Source: Paenibacillus sp. MAHUQ-63
Lineage (GTDB): Bacteria; Bacillota; Bacilli; Paenibacillales; NBRC-103111
Assembly (NCBI RefSeq): GCF_028765165.1
Contig: NZ_JARADB010000003.1
Span: 62,001-126,000 of the forward strand
Length of the DNA: 64,000 bases
Direction of reading: 5' to 3'
Shown here: piece after piece, positions 1-7,070 of the stretch
Numbering within the stretch: the stretch's first letter is position 1
How the letters are laid out: the number at the start of each line of letters is the position of its first letter
Notes under the pieces: generated by a model
What the model was told of the DNA's origin: nothing
What the model saw: the letters and a program-made list of their open reading frames with translations, nothing else
The model's database searches: none
Translations under genes and position numbers: made by a program

Positions 1-130
1 TGACGTAGACGTCAGCCGTTTGTTCGAAGTCGACCTGCTCATAACCCTCATTTTTGAAAAGCTGCCAAATGGCTTCCGTATCATAGAAATTCACTTTACA
101 GCCTAATGTATGAAACGCTACCGTTGCCAT
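1..130 (-). CDS. mtaB: tRNA t6A37 methylthiotransferase MtaB, N-terminal fragment
   Basis: The first 43 codons of a gene that runs off the left window edge. The peptide begins MATVAFHTLGCKVN, the typical opening of the MtaB/MiaB radical-SAM methylthiotransferase family; the first Cys of the N-terminal cluster-binding domain is in LGCKVN. MtaB converts t6A37 to ms2t6A37 in tRNA. The start lies 5 bp downstream of the rsmE stop, so the two are probably cotranscribed, as in the yqeU-yqeV order of Bacillus subtilis. Only the N-terminus is visible, so MtaB rather than MiaB or RimO rests on this motif plus the rsmE linkage. Confidence 0.8.
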   Translation of the reverse strand, partial: MATVAFHTLGCKVNFYDTEAIWQLFKNEGYEQVDFEQTADVYV

Positions 131-135
131 AATGC

Positions 136-903
136 TTATCCTCCCATCTCTCCGGTTTCATAGAAAAGACACGTAAGACCTACCATTGCGGCAGTCTCCG
201 TGCGTAAAATGCGCGCCCCCAGCGATACGGAACGGAAGCCGGCCTCTTCCGCCTGCTTGATCTCCTGCTCCGTAAACCCGCCTTCCGGGCCAACTGCGAT
301 CACGACTTTGCTTCCTGGCCCCAATTTGCCTGCGGCACGCGCTTCCTGTATAGCAGGCTTCAACTGCTGTCCGTCTTCCTTCTCGTAGCAGATCCAGGCG
401 ACGTCCGCTTCCGCGGCACGCTTCAGCAAATCTTTCCAGGCGTGCACAGCTTCGACTTGCGGCACACGGTTGCGGTGCGCTTGCTCGGCGGCTTCTTTGG
501 CAATTTTCTGCCAGCGTTCCGTCCGCTTCGCCTCTTTCTTGGCATCGTACTGAACGATTGTGCGCTCGGATAAAAAAGGAAGAAACCGGGCTGCCCCGAT
601 CTCGGTCCCTTTCTGAATAATCGTTTCCATCTTGTCGCCTTTCGGCAAGCTCTGGGCAATCCACACCTGAACCGAGGACTCCGCGTTCATCGGCAGCTCC
701 TCTACGATCTCCGCAGTGACAAGCCCTTTGTTCAGCTCGATGATACGGACGAGCACCTCGCGGTCATTGCCATTGCTGCAGATGACTTGGTCGCCGATAT
801 CCGCCCGCATCACCCGCACCAAATGATGCGCATCGTCCCCCTCAATCGTGACGGTGGGATTGCTGGCGTGAAACTGCTCCGGCGGGAGAAAATAACGCTG
901 CAT
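136..903 (-). CDS. rsmE: 16S rRNA (uracil-1498-N3)-methyltransferase RsmE
   Basis: 255 residues. It methylates N3 of U1498 in 16S rRNA within the assembled small subunit. The start MQRYFLPPEQF was chosen because an AGAGG site lies 8 bases upstream; an upstream in-frame ATG at 954 would add 17 residues unlike the family. An N-terminal PUA-like part (GDDAHHLVRVMRA) is followed by a SPOUT knot domain with VGPEGGFTEQE and the C-terminal LGARILRTETA segment that forms the SAM-binding knot. It lies downstream of prmA and the M50 protease gene and directly upstream of mtaB. Confidence 0.95.
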   Translation of the reverse strand: MQRYFLPPEQFHASNPTVTIEGDDAHHLVRVMRADIGDQVICSNGNDREVLVRIIELNKGLVTAEIVEELPMNAESSVQVWIAQSLPKGDKMETIIQKGTEIGAARFLPFLSERTIVQYDAKKEAKRTERWQKIAKEAAEQAHRNRVPQVEAVHAWKDLLKRAAEADVAWICYEKEDGQQLKPAIQEARAAGKLGPGSKVVIAVGPEGGFTEQEIKQAEEAGFRSVSLGARILRTETAAMVGLTCLFYETGEMGG

Positions 904-1008
904 AGTCAAAGCCTCTCTATCTTCGTTCATTTCGATATTAGTTGAAACTTCCACTCACCATCATACCTTTTTTGCACTAGAAAATCTACAAGGGGTTGAA
1001 CTTGGCAG

Positions 1009-1680
1009 TTACATGCCGAGCATCCAAGCGATAGGACGAAGAAATAAGTTGAGGATGTCATTGCCAAGACCCAGATATGGATCTAAGGTAACTCTTCTTA
1101 ACGGCGGTACGAACACCACGAGTAAAAAAATGACAGAAGCCCATTGCTCAAACTTAAGCAAAGCTTCACTGTATTTTAAATTCACAACATCCTGTATAAT
1201 CCGGTATCCGTCTAATGGAGGAATTGGGATTAAGTTGAATAGAAACAACCGGATATTAATTACGATCATCAGTTGTAAAAAGAGATGGATGGCATCAGCG
1301 CTCCCCTTAGTCATCCCATTCGTCCAACCGTATTTCTCAAAAAGCATTGCTACAAATAAACTGATAAAGGCCAGAATCAAATTACTGATCGGCCCCGCGG
1401 CCGTTACGATAATCCCCATCAGCCGCGGATTTTTGAAATTCCCGCGGTTGACGGGAACCGGCTTCGCCCAACCGAAACCGGCAATCAGCAGCATAATCGT
1501 CCCGAACAGGTCCAAATGAACCATCGGATTCAAGGAAACCCGGCCGAACCGATAAGCGGTATCGTCTCCTAATTTATAAGCGCTGTACGCATGAGCAAAC
1601 TCATGAATCGTGAATGAAAGCACGAGGACCAGAATGACAAAAGGCAGCGTACTCCAGTCATAGAACAGTAATCCTCCCAT
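1009..1680 (-). CDS. Site-2 protease family (M50) membrane metalloprotease
   Basis: 223 residues, strongly hydrophobic with about five membrane segments. The zinc motif HEFAH (residues 26-30) lies in the first transmembrane helices and a later NLIPIPPLDGYR segment supplies the third zinc ligand Asp, as in YwhC/Rip-type site-2 proteases that cleave within membranes. The compact size without a PDZ domain points to the YwhC-like subgroup. An AGGTG ribosome site precedes the ATG. It is inserted between prmA and rsmE, which are adjacent in Bacillus subtilis. The substrate is unknown. Confidence 0.88.
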   Translation of the reverse strand: MGGLLFYDWSTLPFVILVLVLSFTIHEFAHAYSAYKLGDDTAYRFGRVSLNPMVHLDLFGTIMLLIAGFGWAKPVPVNRGNFKNPRLMGIIVTAAGPISNLILAFISLFVAMLFEKYGWTNGMTKGSADAIHLFLQLMIVINIRLFLFNLIPIPPLDGYRIIQDVVNLKYSEALLKFEQWASVIFLLVVFVPPLRRVTLDPYLGLGNDILNLFLRPIAWMLGM

Positions 1681-1690
1681 GGATGAACAC

Positions 1691-2665
1691 CTACAGCTTT
1701 CTAGCTACGATCACAACCCAATTCGAATCATAGTTTTTCTCTACAATTGTGAAATGGGCTGCAACCAGCGCTTTTTCGACAAGCTCTTCCTTAGCGGTAA
1801 TAATACCGGACGTAATATAGTAGCCGCCTTCCTGCAGCACTTCATACACATCCTGGACAAAAGTAACGATGACTTCCGCCAAAATGTTGGCTACGACCAG
1901 TTGAACGGGAATCGTAACGCCCAGCTCAGCCGCGCCTTCCCCTTCGCTCTCTTTCAGAACGCCGAGCAAATCGCTCAGTTTAACGGTAATTCGGTCTTCA
2001 AGCCTGTTCTGTCTCGTATTATCCTCCGCACTGGTGACAGCGACAGGATCCAAATCTACCGCCAGGACATGCTTGGCTCCAAGCTTAGCGGCCGCAACCG
2101 ATAAAATCCCCGATCCGGTCCCCACGTCGATCACATCGTCCCCAGGCTTCATCACTTTCTCCAGCGTTTTCAAGCATAGAGATGTCGTCGCATGAGTTCC
2201 CGTTCCGAACGCCATCCCCGGGTCCAGCTCCAGAATCAGCTCTTCCGGCGAAGCCTCGTAGTCTTCCCAAGTCGGTTTGATCGTGAGCCGGTCCGTAATG
2301 CGGATCGGTTTGAAATACTGCTTCCAGGCATGCGCCCAATCCTCGTCATCCACTTCTCTAAGCTCAAAAGTCGGATTGCCCGTATCAATATCATAGTCGC
2401 TAAGCTGGGCAACGGAGGCCTTGAGATTCGCCATAATCGGCTCCATGTCCGTCCCGTGATAGAAATAGCCTTTGATCACGGCTCTTCCTTCCGGAATATC
2501 GTTAAACGGTGTCTCGTACAGCTGGCCGAACGATGTATCGCGTTCTTTGTTCAATGTTCCCGACTCTTCAATGGAAACGCCTCCGGCGCCAAGTTCATGA
2601 ACGAAATTCGTTATCATTTCTATGGCTTCTTCTGTCGTATGTACGGTTAATTCTTGCCAAAGCAT
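1691..2665 (-). CDS. prmA: Ribosomal protein L11 methyltransferase PrmA
   Basis: 324 residues. It trimethylates ribosomal protein L11 using SAM. The start MLWQELTVHTTEEA follows a GGGGGAG site and matches the family N-terminus; a longer frame to 2773 lacks similarity. The N-terminal half is the L11-recognition domain; the C-terminal Rossmann domain has the SAM motif DVGTGSGILSVAAAKLG, AVDLDPVAV and the VVANILAEV catalytic-loop motif. PrmA follows dnaJ in Bacillus subtilis; here a block of other genes (2.9-8.8 kb) separates them. Confidence 0.95.
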   Translation of the reverse strand: MLWQELTVHTTEEAIEMITNFVHELGAGGVSIEESGTLNKERDTSFGQLYETPFNDIPEGRAVIKGYFYHGTDMEPIMANLKASVAQLSDYDIDTGNPTFELREVDDEDWAHAWKQYFKPIRITDRLTIKPTWEDYEASPEELILELDPGMAFGTGTHATTSLCLKTLEKVMKPGDDVIDVGTGSGILSVAAAKLGAKHVLAVDLDPVAVTSAEDNTRQNRLEDRITVKLSDLLGVLKESEGEGAAELGVTIPVQLVVANILAEVIVTFVQDVYEVLQEGGYYITSGIITAKEELVEKALVAAHFTIVEKNYDSNWVVIVARKL

Positions 2666-2903
2666 CGGTGTGGCTCCCCCTGTCAATAATCGCAAATTAC
2701 CCAAAAAAGCCCGACCGGGCTTCTTCATAAAGAACATTGTACTACACTTCGCTTCTTGGGTAAAATCGCCCAATTGTAAACGTCTTATTTTCTTTTATTT
2801 TCCTAACAACTTTCTAATAATTTCATGGTACATTTGAAGAAGTGGCAGCGGTTGAACGCAGTCCGATCCCGCCCTCATCATACCTTAGAACGGAGCCTTC
2901 CCG

Positions 2904-3710
2904 ATGGTCAGAACACTGCTTATTTTACTTGTTATTCTAGGGCTTGAGTTTACCTCGCCGCTGGCAACGACCACACTGCTGGCCGGCAATTACAGTCAGG
3001 TCACCGCTCACCGGGGCAGTTCTGTGAAAGCACCGGAGAATACGCTGAGCGCTTTTCGGCAAGCGATCGCGGACAAAGCGGGTTACGCTGAGCTTGATGT
3101 TCAAGAAACAGCGGATGGCGTCGTGATGGTGATGCATGACGATAATGTTCGCCGCACGACAGGAATCGATAAGAACATGTGGGAGGCCACCTATAGTGAG
3201 CTGAGAATCAAGAGCGCCGGACGCTGGTTCAGCCCCAAATTCAAAAATGACCGTGTGCCCACGCTGGACGAGGTCATATCGCTTGCCAAGGATCGGATTA
3301 AACTGAACATTGAATTGAAAAACAACGGGCATGGTGTACGGCTTGCGGAGAAAACGGTCGACATCATTAAGGCTCATGACTTTGAGAAGCAGTGCACGGT
3401 AACTTCCTTTGACGCCGCGCTGCTCCACACGGTCAAGAAGCTGAACCCGCGCATCAAGACAGGGCTGATTACAAGTCAGAACCCGGATACAGCGGCTTTT
3501 TGGGAGAATCCGGATTATGACGTCATCTCTGCCGCCTATCCGATCGTGAACGAACCATTTATGCGGAAAGCTCTGGTTCATAATAAAGAAGTCTTCGCAT
3601 GGACCGTCAATGATACTTCGGACATGAAGCGCATGCTGCAGCTGGGGGTCACCAGCATTATTACGGATGCTCCGGAACAGCTTGTTCGTCTCATGAACGA
3701 ATCGATATAA
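2904..3710 (+). CDS. Glycerophosphodiester phosphodiesterase, exported
   Basis: 268 residues. It hydrolyses glycerophosphodiesters to glycerol-3-phosphate and an alcohol. A hydrophobic N-terminus of about 20 residues looks like a signal peptide or membrane anchor. The GDPD motif begins with TAHRGSSVKAPENTLSAF (catalytic His-Arg), then ELDVQETADGV (metal Glu/Asp) and MHDDNVRRTTG (second catalytic His); LNIELKNNG and the C-terminal AWTVND complete the TIM barrel. A single plus-strand gene between minus-strand operons, closed by a terminator at 3721. With the alkaline phosphatase nearby it could serve phosphate scavenging (inference). Confidence 0.93.
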   Translation: MVRTLLILLVILGLEFTSPLATTTLLAGNYSQVTAHRGSSVKAPENTLSAFRQAIADKAGYAELDVQETADGVVMVMHDDNVRRTTGIDKNMWEATYSELRIKSAGRWFSPKFKNDRVPTLDEVISLAKDRIKLNIELKNNGHGVRLAEKTVDIIKAHDFEKQCTVTSFDAALLHTVKKLNPRIKTGLITSQNPDTAAFWENPDYDVISAAYPIVNEPFMRKALVHNKEVFAWTVNDTSDMKRMLQLGVTSIITDAPEQLVRLMNESI

Positions 3711-3718
3711 TCATACAA

Positions 3719-3772
3719 GAAAAGCACCTTTGTCCTCGCGGGACCCCGCGGGCACAAAGATGCTTTTTCCTT
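3719..3772. terminator. Bidirectional rho-independent terminator
   Basis: Arms AAAGCACCTTTGT...CGCGGG and CCGCGGGCACAAAGATGCTTTTT form a long stem with a run of T on the plus-strand exit and a run of A on the other side. It sits between the convergent phosphodiesterase gene and the minus-strand gene ending at 3775 and can serve both. Confidence 0.85.
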
Positions 3773-3774
3773 GT

Positions 3775-4050
3775 TTATATGGATCCGCCGGCGCTCTCAA
3801 TGACTCGGCAAGCTTGATCATAGATGGAGTCGTCAATGACTGCCGTCAAGATGATATCCAAACCTACTGCGTTCATATCCCCGTCTACGCTTAGCATGCT
3901 GTCCGCCATCGCCGACTCAAAACCGCGTCCGACATCGTTGTCAAAGCGGTCAACCTGCACCTCGGCTGCGCGAAGGGCTCTCAGCTTGGCCGCCGCGCCT
4001 TCGGCTTGCTCAGGCGCATGAAAATAAGCCAGAATCGCTTTTTCCGCCAT
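3775..4050 (-). CDS. Conserved-looking hypothetical protein, 91 aa
   Basis: Begins MAEKAILAYFHAPEQAEGAA with an AGGAAG site inside the end of the preceding small gene; an in-frame GTG three codons earlier overlaps that site and is less likely. The N-terminal 30 residues alternate strand and helix (AILAYFHAP, then AAAKLRALRAAEVQVDRF), suggesting a small ferredoxin-like alpha/beta fold. No catalytic motif is visible. It starts 2 bp after the upstream YfhD-like gene, so the pair is translationally coupled. I do not recognise a function. Confidence 0.7.
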   Translation of the reverse strand: MAEKAILAYFHAPEQAEGAAAKLRALRAAEVQVDRFDNDVGRGFESAMADSMLSVDGDMNAVGLDIILTAVIDDSIYDQACRVIESAGGSI

Positions 4051-4052
4051 AA

Positions 4053-4202
4053 TTAACACTCTTCCTGCCGGTGATCCGCCGCGTTGGCGCGCTCGGCAGC
4101 CTCGAAATCATCCCGGTCGGCAACCTCAGCTGAAAATTCGACGTCCTCATTCTTTGCAATGGGCAGTTTGCCCTGATTCTCTTGGCTTCGTTTGGCACTC
4201 AT
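4053..4202 (-). CDS. Small YfhD-like protein, 49 aa
   Basis: The reading frame begins MSAKRSQENQGKLPIAKNED and ends RANAADHRQEEC. It has an ideal AGGAGG site 8 bases before the ATG. The highly charged sequence, with VEFSAEVADRDDFEAAERA in the middle, resembles the YfhD family of small Bacillales proteins of unknown function, linked to sporulation or stress. The stop codon is 2 bp from the start of the next gene, and the ribosome site of that gene lies inside this one, so they form a unit. The family assignment is from pattern only. Confidence 0.65.
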   Translation of the reverse strand: MSAKRSQENQGKLPIAKNEDVEFSAEVADRDDFEAAERANAADHRQEEC

Positions 4203-4281
4203 ACCATAAACCTCCTGCACATTATCGTTGTAAAATGCAGTTCATAGTTTGCCTAAGTGAGGGGGTTTTATGCAAATATGG

Positions 4282-5079
4282 CTATTCCTTTATTTTCTCG
4301 AAAGAAGCATCATACAGTCTGAACATCGTCTTGTATCCCGACTCGTCGAGCTTCACGCCCACATCAAGCTTGCCCGTTATGAGCAGCGGGCCTGACGTGT
4401 AGCGCAGCTTCACATCATCCGGCACGAAGACGATCATAATTTTATTCCAGTAGGTTTCGTCACCGTTATCGAAAGGGCACTCCGCCCCGGGCTTCGGAAT
4501 GAGCAGGAACCAATGTTTGTCGAAGGACAGCACCTCGCCCATGAATCCTTTGATTTGCACGGTCTTACCGCTCATATCCCAGAAGCGTTCGGATGGCCGG
4601 TCCTGCTTGTCATCGTCGAAAAACTGGTCCCAGTTGATCTCGTTGCCTTTCGTAGAAGCCGGCTTCGAGCTCTCCGGACTGGCAGCCGGTTTCACCTTAA
4701 CGGCAGGCGTCGCTGCGCTGGTCACAGCGGGAGCGGTGCTCGGCGCAGCCTTAGGCTGCCCGGAAGCCGGAGGAGCCGCTGACGCCGACTCGCGCACAGG
4801 GGCTGCCGGCGGGCTCGCCGTCACCGGAGCCGGCTCCGGCGATACAGCCGGCGCAGCCGATGGCGCCGCAGCGCTTGCAGCGGAGGTTGCGGCAGGAGTT
4901 GCCGTGGGGGTTGCCGCAGGGGCTGCCGTGGGGACTGCCGGAGCGCCTATAACTGACGCGGTGTCTGAAGCGCTGCCGAACGATTGACCGGCCGTTGCCG
5001 CATTCTTTTGCCCACAGCCGGTTACGAGCAAAATGCCTATTAACGCATATGCAATAAGCGAATATCGATTGATCTTCAT
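4282..5079 (-). CDS. DUF3299-like lipoprotein of a Zrg-type zinc cassette
   Basis: 265 residues. The start MKINRYSLIAYAL follows GAGGTG; an upstream ATG at 5100 overlaps the permease stop. The lipobox LVTGC puts the acylated Cys at residue 22, so the protein is anchored outside the membrane. Residues 25-140 are a Pro/Ala/Ser linker. Residues 147-265 (INWDQFF, VQIKGFMGEV, FLLIPKPGAECPF, ITGKLDVG) match the DUF3299 pattern, the family of Vibrio ZrgE. It is the last gene after an ATPase and an FtsX-type permease, the same partners as in zinc-responsive Zrg clusters. Metal specificity is inferred. Confidence 0.7.
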   Translation of the reverse strand: MKINRYSLIAYALIGILLVTGCGQKNAATAGQSFGSASDTASVIGAPAVPTAAPAATPTATPAATSAASAAAPSAAPAVSPEPAPVTASPPAAPVRESASAAPPASGQPKAAPSTAPAVTSAATPAVKVKPAASPESSKPASTKGNEINWDQFFDDDKQDRPSERFWDMSGKTVQIKGFMGEVLSFDKHWFLLIPKPGAECPFDNGDETYWNKIMIVFVPDDVKLRYTSGPLLITGKLDVGVKLDESGYKTMFRLYDASFEKIKE

Positions 5080-5096
5080 GACGAACACCTCAACCT

Positions 5097-6311
5097 TCAT
5101 GACTTGAATAATTGCAGCGGATCAACGCGGTAAGCCTGCAGCGCAGGGCCGGCGGAAGCCACAAGGCCGATGCACAGCGTACCCAGCACAAGGAGCCACT
5201 CGCCCGGCAGAAACTGCCAAGCCTGCAGCTGCAATCCCGTCCATTCAAACACCGCCTCGCGGCTCAGATGACCGCCGATGTGTCCAACCGCCATCCCTGA
5301 AGCAAGACCGATGATAGTGAGAAGAAGCCCCTCCCCGATCAGGGAAGACCATATGAATGTCCGTGATTTGCCGATTAACCGCAGCAGCGCGACATCTTTC
5401 TTCCGCTCGTTCACGGCGGCAACCAGCGACAGCAGGATAGCGCTAGCGGCAAGTATAATACAGATGCCCGTTACGACGCTTAGCGCCTGGGCGCCTTGAT
5501 CGACGACATTCACAACTTCGGCAACGGATTTGCTCGTATAGATGGCCTGTATGTTGCTGAGCTGCCCATATTTCGTTTTGATGGCTTGCGCCCCAAGCAG
5601 CGATTTGGGCTTGACCAGGATGGACGTAATTTCTTTCTGCTCCGCAGACTCGCTCTCATGAACCGCCCAAGCATAATCCATCGTCGTGAAAACAGCCCGG
5701 TCGTCCGAAGTCATTAGCGGAGGCAAAATACCTACAACGGTATAAGAGAAGCTGTGATGCTCATCTTCATCCTGGCCGTCCTCATGCTCCTCGGCCTCCG
5801 CCGCCTCCTTCACGAGGCCGTGTGCACCTTGAAACTTATCGCCAACGTGCAGCCCCAGTGAATCAGCAATATGGGAGCCTACGATGGCATCGCCTAACTT
5901 CCCGTACATACGGCCTTGCGCCAGCTTGGTATCCGCGCCGTAGCGGGTGGCGAAATATCCCGCGTCGATGCCGACAATCGGGTAGCCATTGTAATTGTCT
6001 CCTGTTGTCATCGCGTAGGCGCTGTCAACGGATTCCTCCTGGCGAATCTCATCCAGCAGAGCGAACGGCACATTTCCCGTCGGCGCCCCGACATGGTAGT
6101 ACGTGTTAAGCGCAAGTTGGGAAGGGCTGCCTTTGGCGCCGATCGTCACCTCAAACGGACCGTACCCCTTCTCGGCGCCCCGCTCCAAGCCAGCGCTGCA
6201 TAAGAGCAGAAAGACGACCAAAGCAGCCGTTATACCGACGGAGAACACAGTGAGCAGCGACAAGGTTTTCCGATGAAGGATGTTTCTCCATACTAAGATG
6301 ATCATTGTCAT
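5097..6311 (-). CDS. ABC transporter permease, FtsX/MacB type (ZrgB-like)
   Basis: 404 residues. One N-terminal membrane helix (residues about 15-40), a large outside domain, and three C-terminal helices, the MacB/FtsX layout. An AAGGAG site precedes the ATG. The outside domain has an acidic, His-containing loop (residues 172-188, EAEEHEDGQDEDEHHSF) followed by YTVVGILPPLMTSDDRAVFTT, a pattern seen in permeases next to DUF3299 proteins. Its ATG overlaps the stop of the ATPase gene, and its stop lies 18 bp before the lipoprotein start. Likely works with both in metal handling at the membrane; the direction of transport is not evident. Confidence 0.85.
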   Translation of the reverse strand: MTMIILVWRNILHRKTLSLLTVFSVGITAALVVFLLLCSAGLERGAEKGYGPFEVTIGAKGSPSQLALNTYYHVGAPTGNVPFALLDEIRQEESVDSAYAMTTGDNYNGYPIVGIDAGYFATRYGADTKLAQGRMYGKLGDAIVGSHIADSLGLHVGDKFQGAHGLVKEAAEAEEHEDGQDEDEHHSFSYTVVGILPPLMTSDDRAVFTTMDYAWAVHESESAEQKEITSILVKPKSLLGAQAIKTKYGQLSNIQAIYTSKSVAEVVNVVDQGAQALSVVTGICIILAASAILLSLVAAVNERKKDVALLRLIGKSRTFIWSSLIGEGLLLTIIGLASGMAVGHIGGHLSREAVFEWTGLQLQAWQFLPGEWLLVLGTLCIGLVASAGPALQAYRVDPLQLFKS

Positions 6312-6985
6312 ACGGCGCTTCTCCTTGTTACTTCGTTAATATCGCCGATTTGAACCTGCTTCGGATACATTTCCGCCAGGTGCAAATCGTGGGTAACCGT
6401 CACCAGCGTCAACTGCTCCGTCTTGCATATATCGAGCAGCAGCGCCATGACATCGCCGGCTGTTTCCCAGTCCAGGCTGCCTGTCGGTTCATCTGCCAGT
6501 ACCAGCTGCGGCTTCGTGACGAGCGCGCGAATGATTGCCGTCCGCTGCTGCTGGCCCCGAGACAGCTCATAAGGCATATGATGCTGGCGATCCTTCAAGC
6601 CGACCCTTTCAAACCATTCGTCGAGAATCTCTTTGGATTGTTTCTTGCTCCAAGCGGCAGGAAGGACCAGCTCCACGTTCTGCCTGGCTGTCAGTGAGGA
6701 AATCAGATGAAAGTCTTGGAAAATATAGCCTACGTGTTCAGCGCGGTATCTGTCCCTGCCGCTTTGGGAGTACGTGTGCAGCGGCATTCCGTTCACCCAG
6801 ATTTCACCTTCATCCGGTACCATGACGCCGCTCAGCAAGTGCAGCAGCGTACTTTTCCCGCTTCCGCTCGGTCCGAGCAGCGCCACTCTCTCCCCTTGCG
6901 CGATCGCCCAATCGGCAACTTTAAGGATGGGCAATTGTCCGTTGTGCATCCTGAATGATTTCGAAATATGTTTCAATTCAATCAT
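6308..6985 (-). CDS. ABC transporter ATP-binding protein, LolD/MacB type (ZrgC-like)
   Basis: 225 residues. The start MIELKHISKSF follows a strong GGAGGA site. It has Walker A GPSGSGKST (residues 38-46), a Q-loop (YIFQDFHLI), a signature LSRGQQQR in which the second Gly of the usual LSGGQ is Arg, Walker B LVLADEPTG, and a switch His (TVTHD). It powers the FtsX-type permease encoded with a 4-bp overlap downstream. The gene follows phoA with a short gap. Confidence 0.93.
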   Translation of the reverse strand: MIELKHISKSFRMHNGQLPILKVADWAIAQGERVALLGPSGSGKSTLLHLLSGVMVPDEGEIWVNGMPLHTYSQSGRDRYRAEHVGYIFQDFHLISSLTARQNVELVLPAAWSKKQSKEILDEWFERVGLKDRQHHMPYELSRGQQQRTAIIRALVTKPQLVLADEPTGSLDWETAGDVMALLLDICKTEQLTLVTVTHDLHLAEMYPKQVQIGDINEVTRRSAV

Positions 6986-7023
6986 CGCTATCCTCCGAAT
7001 CCGGTACACCCAGATAGATAAAG

Positions 7024-7056
7024 AGGACAAGGGAAGCGTGATCCCCTGTCCTTCAT
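7024..7056 (-). terminator. Weak hairpin between phoA and the ABC ATPase gene
   Basis: GGACA-GGGA type arms pair across a short loop just downstream of phoA. The exit on the minus strand reads CTCTTTATC, a poor T-run, so it may only attenuate transcription into the transporter operon. Confidence 0.4.
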
Positions 7057-7070
7057 TATGCTTGCATGCA

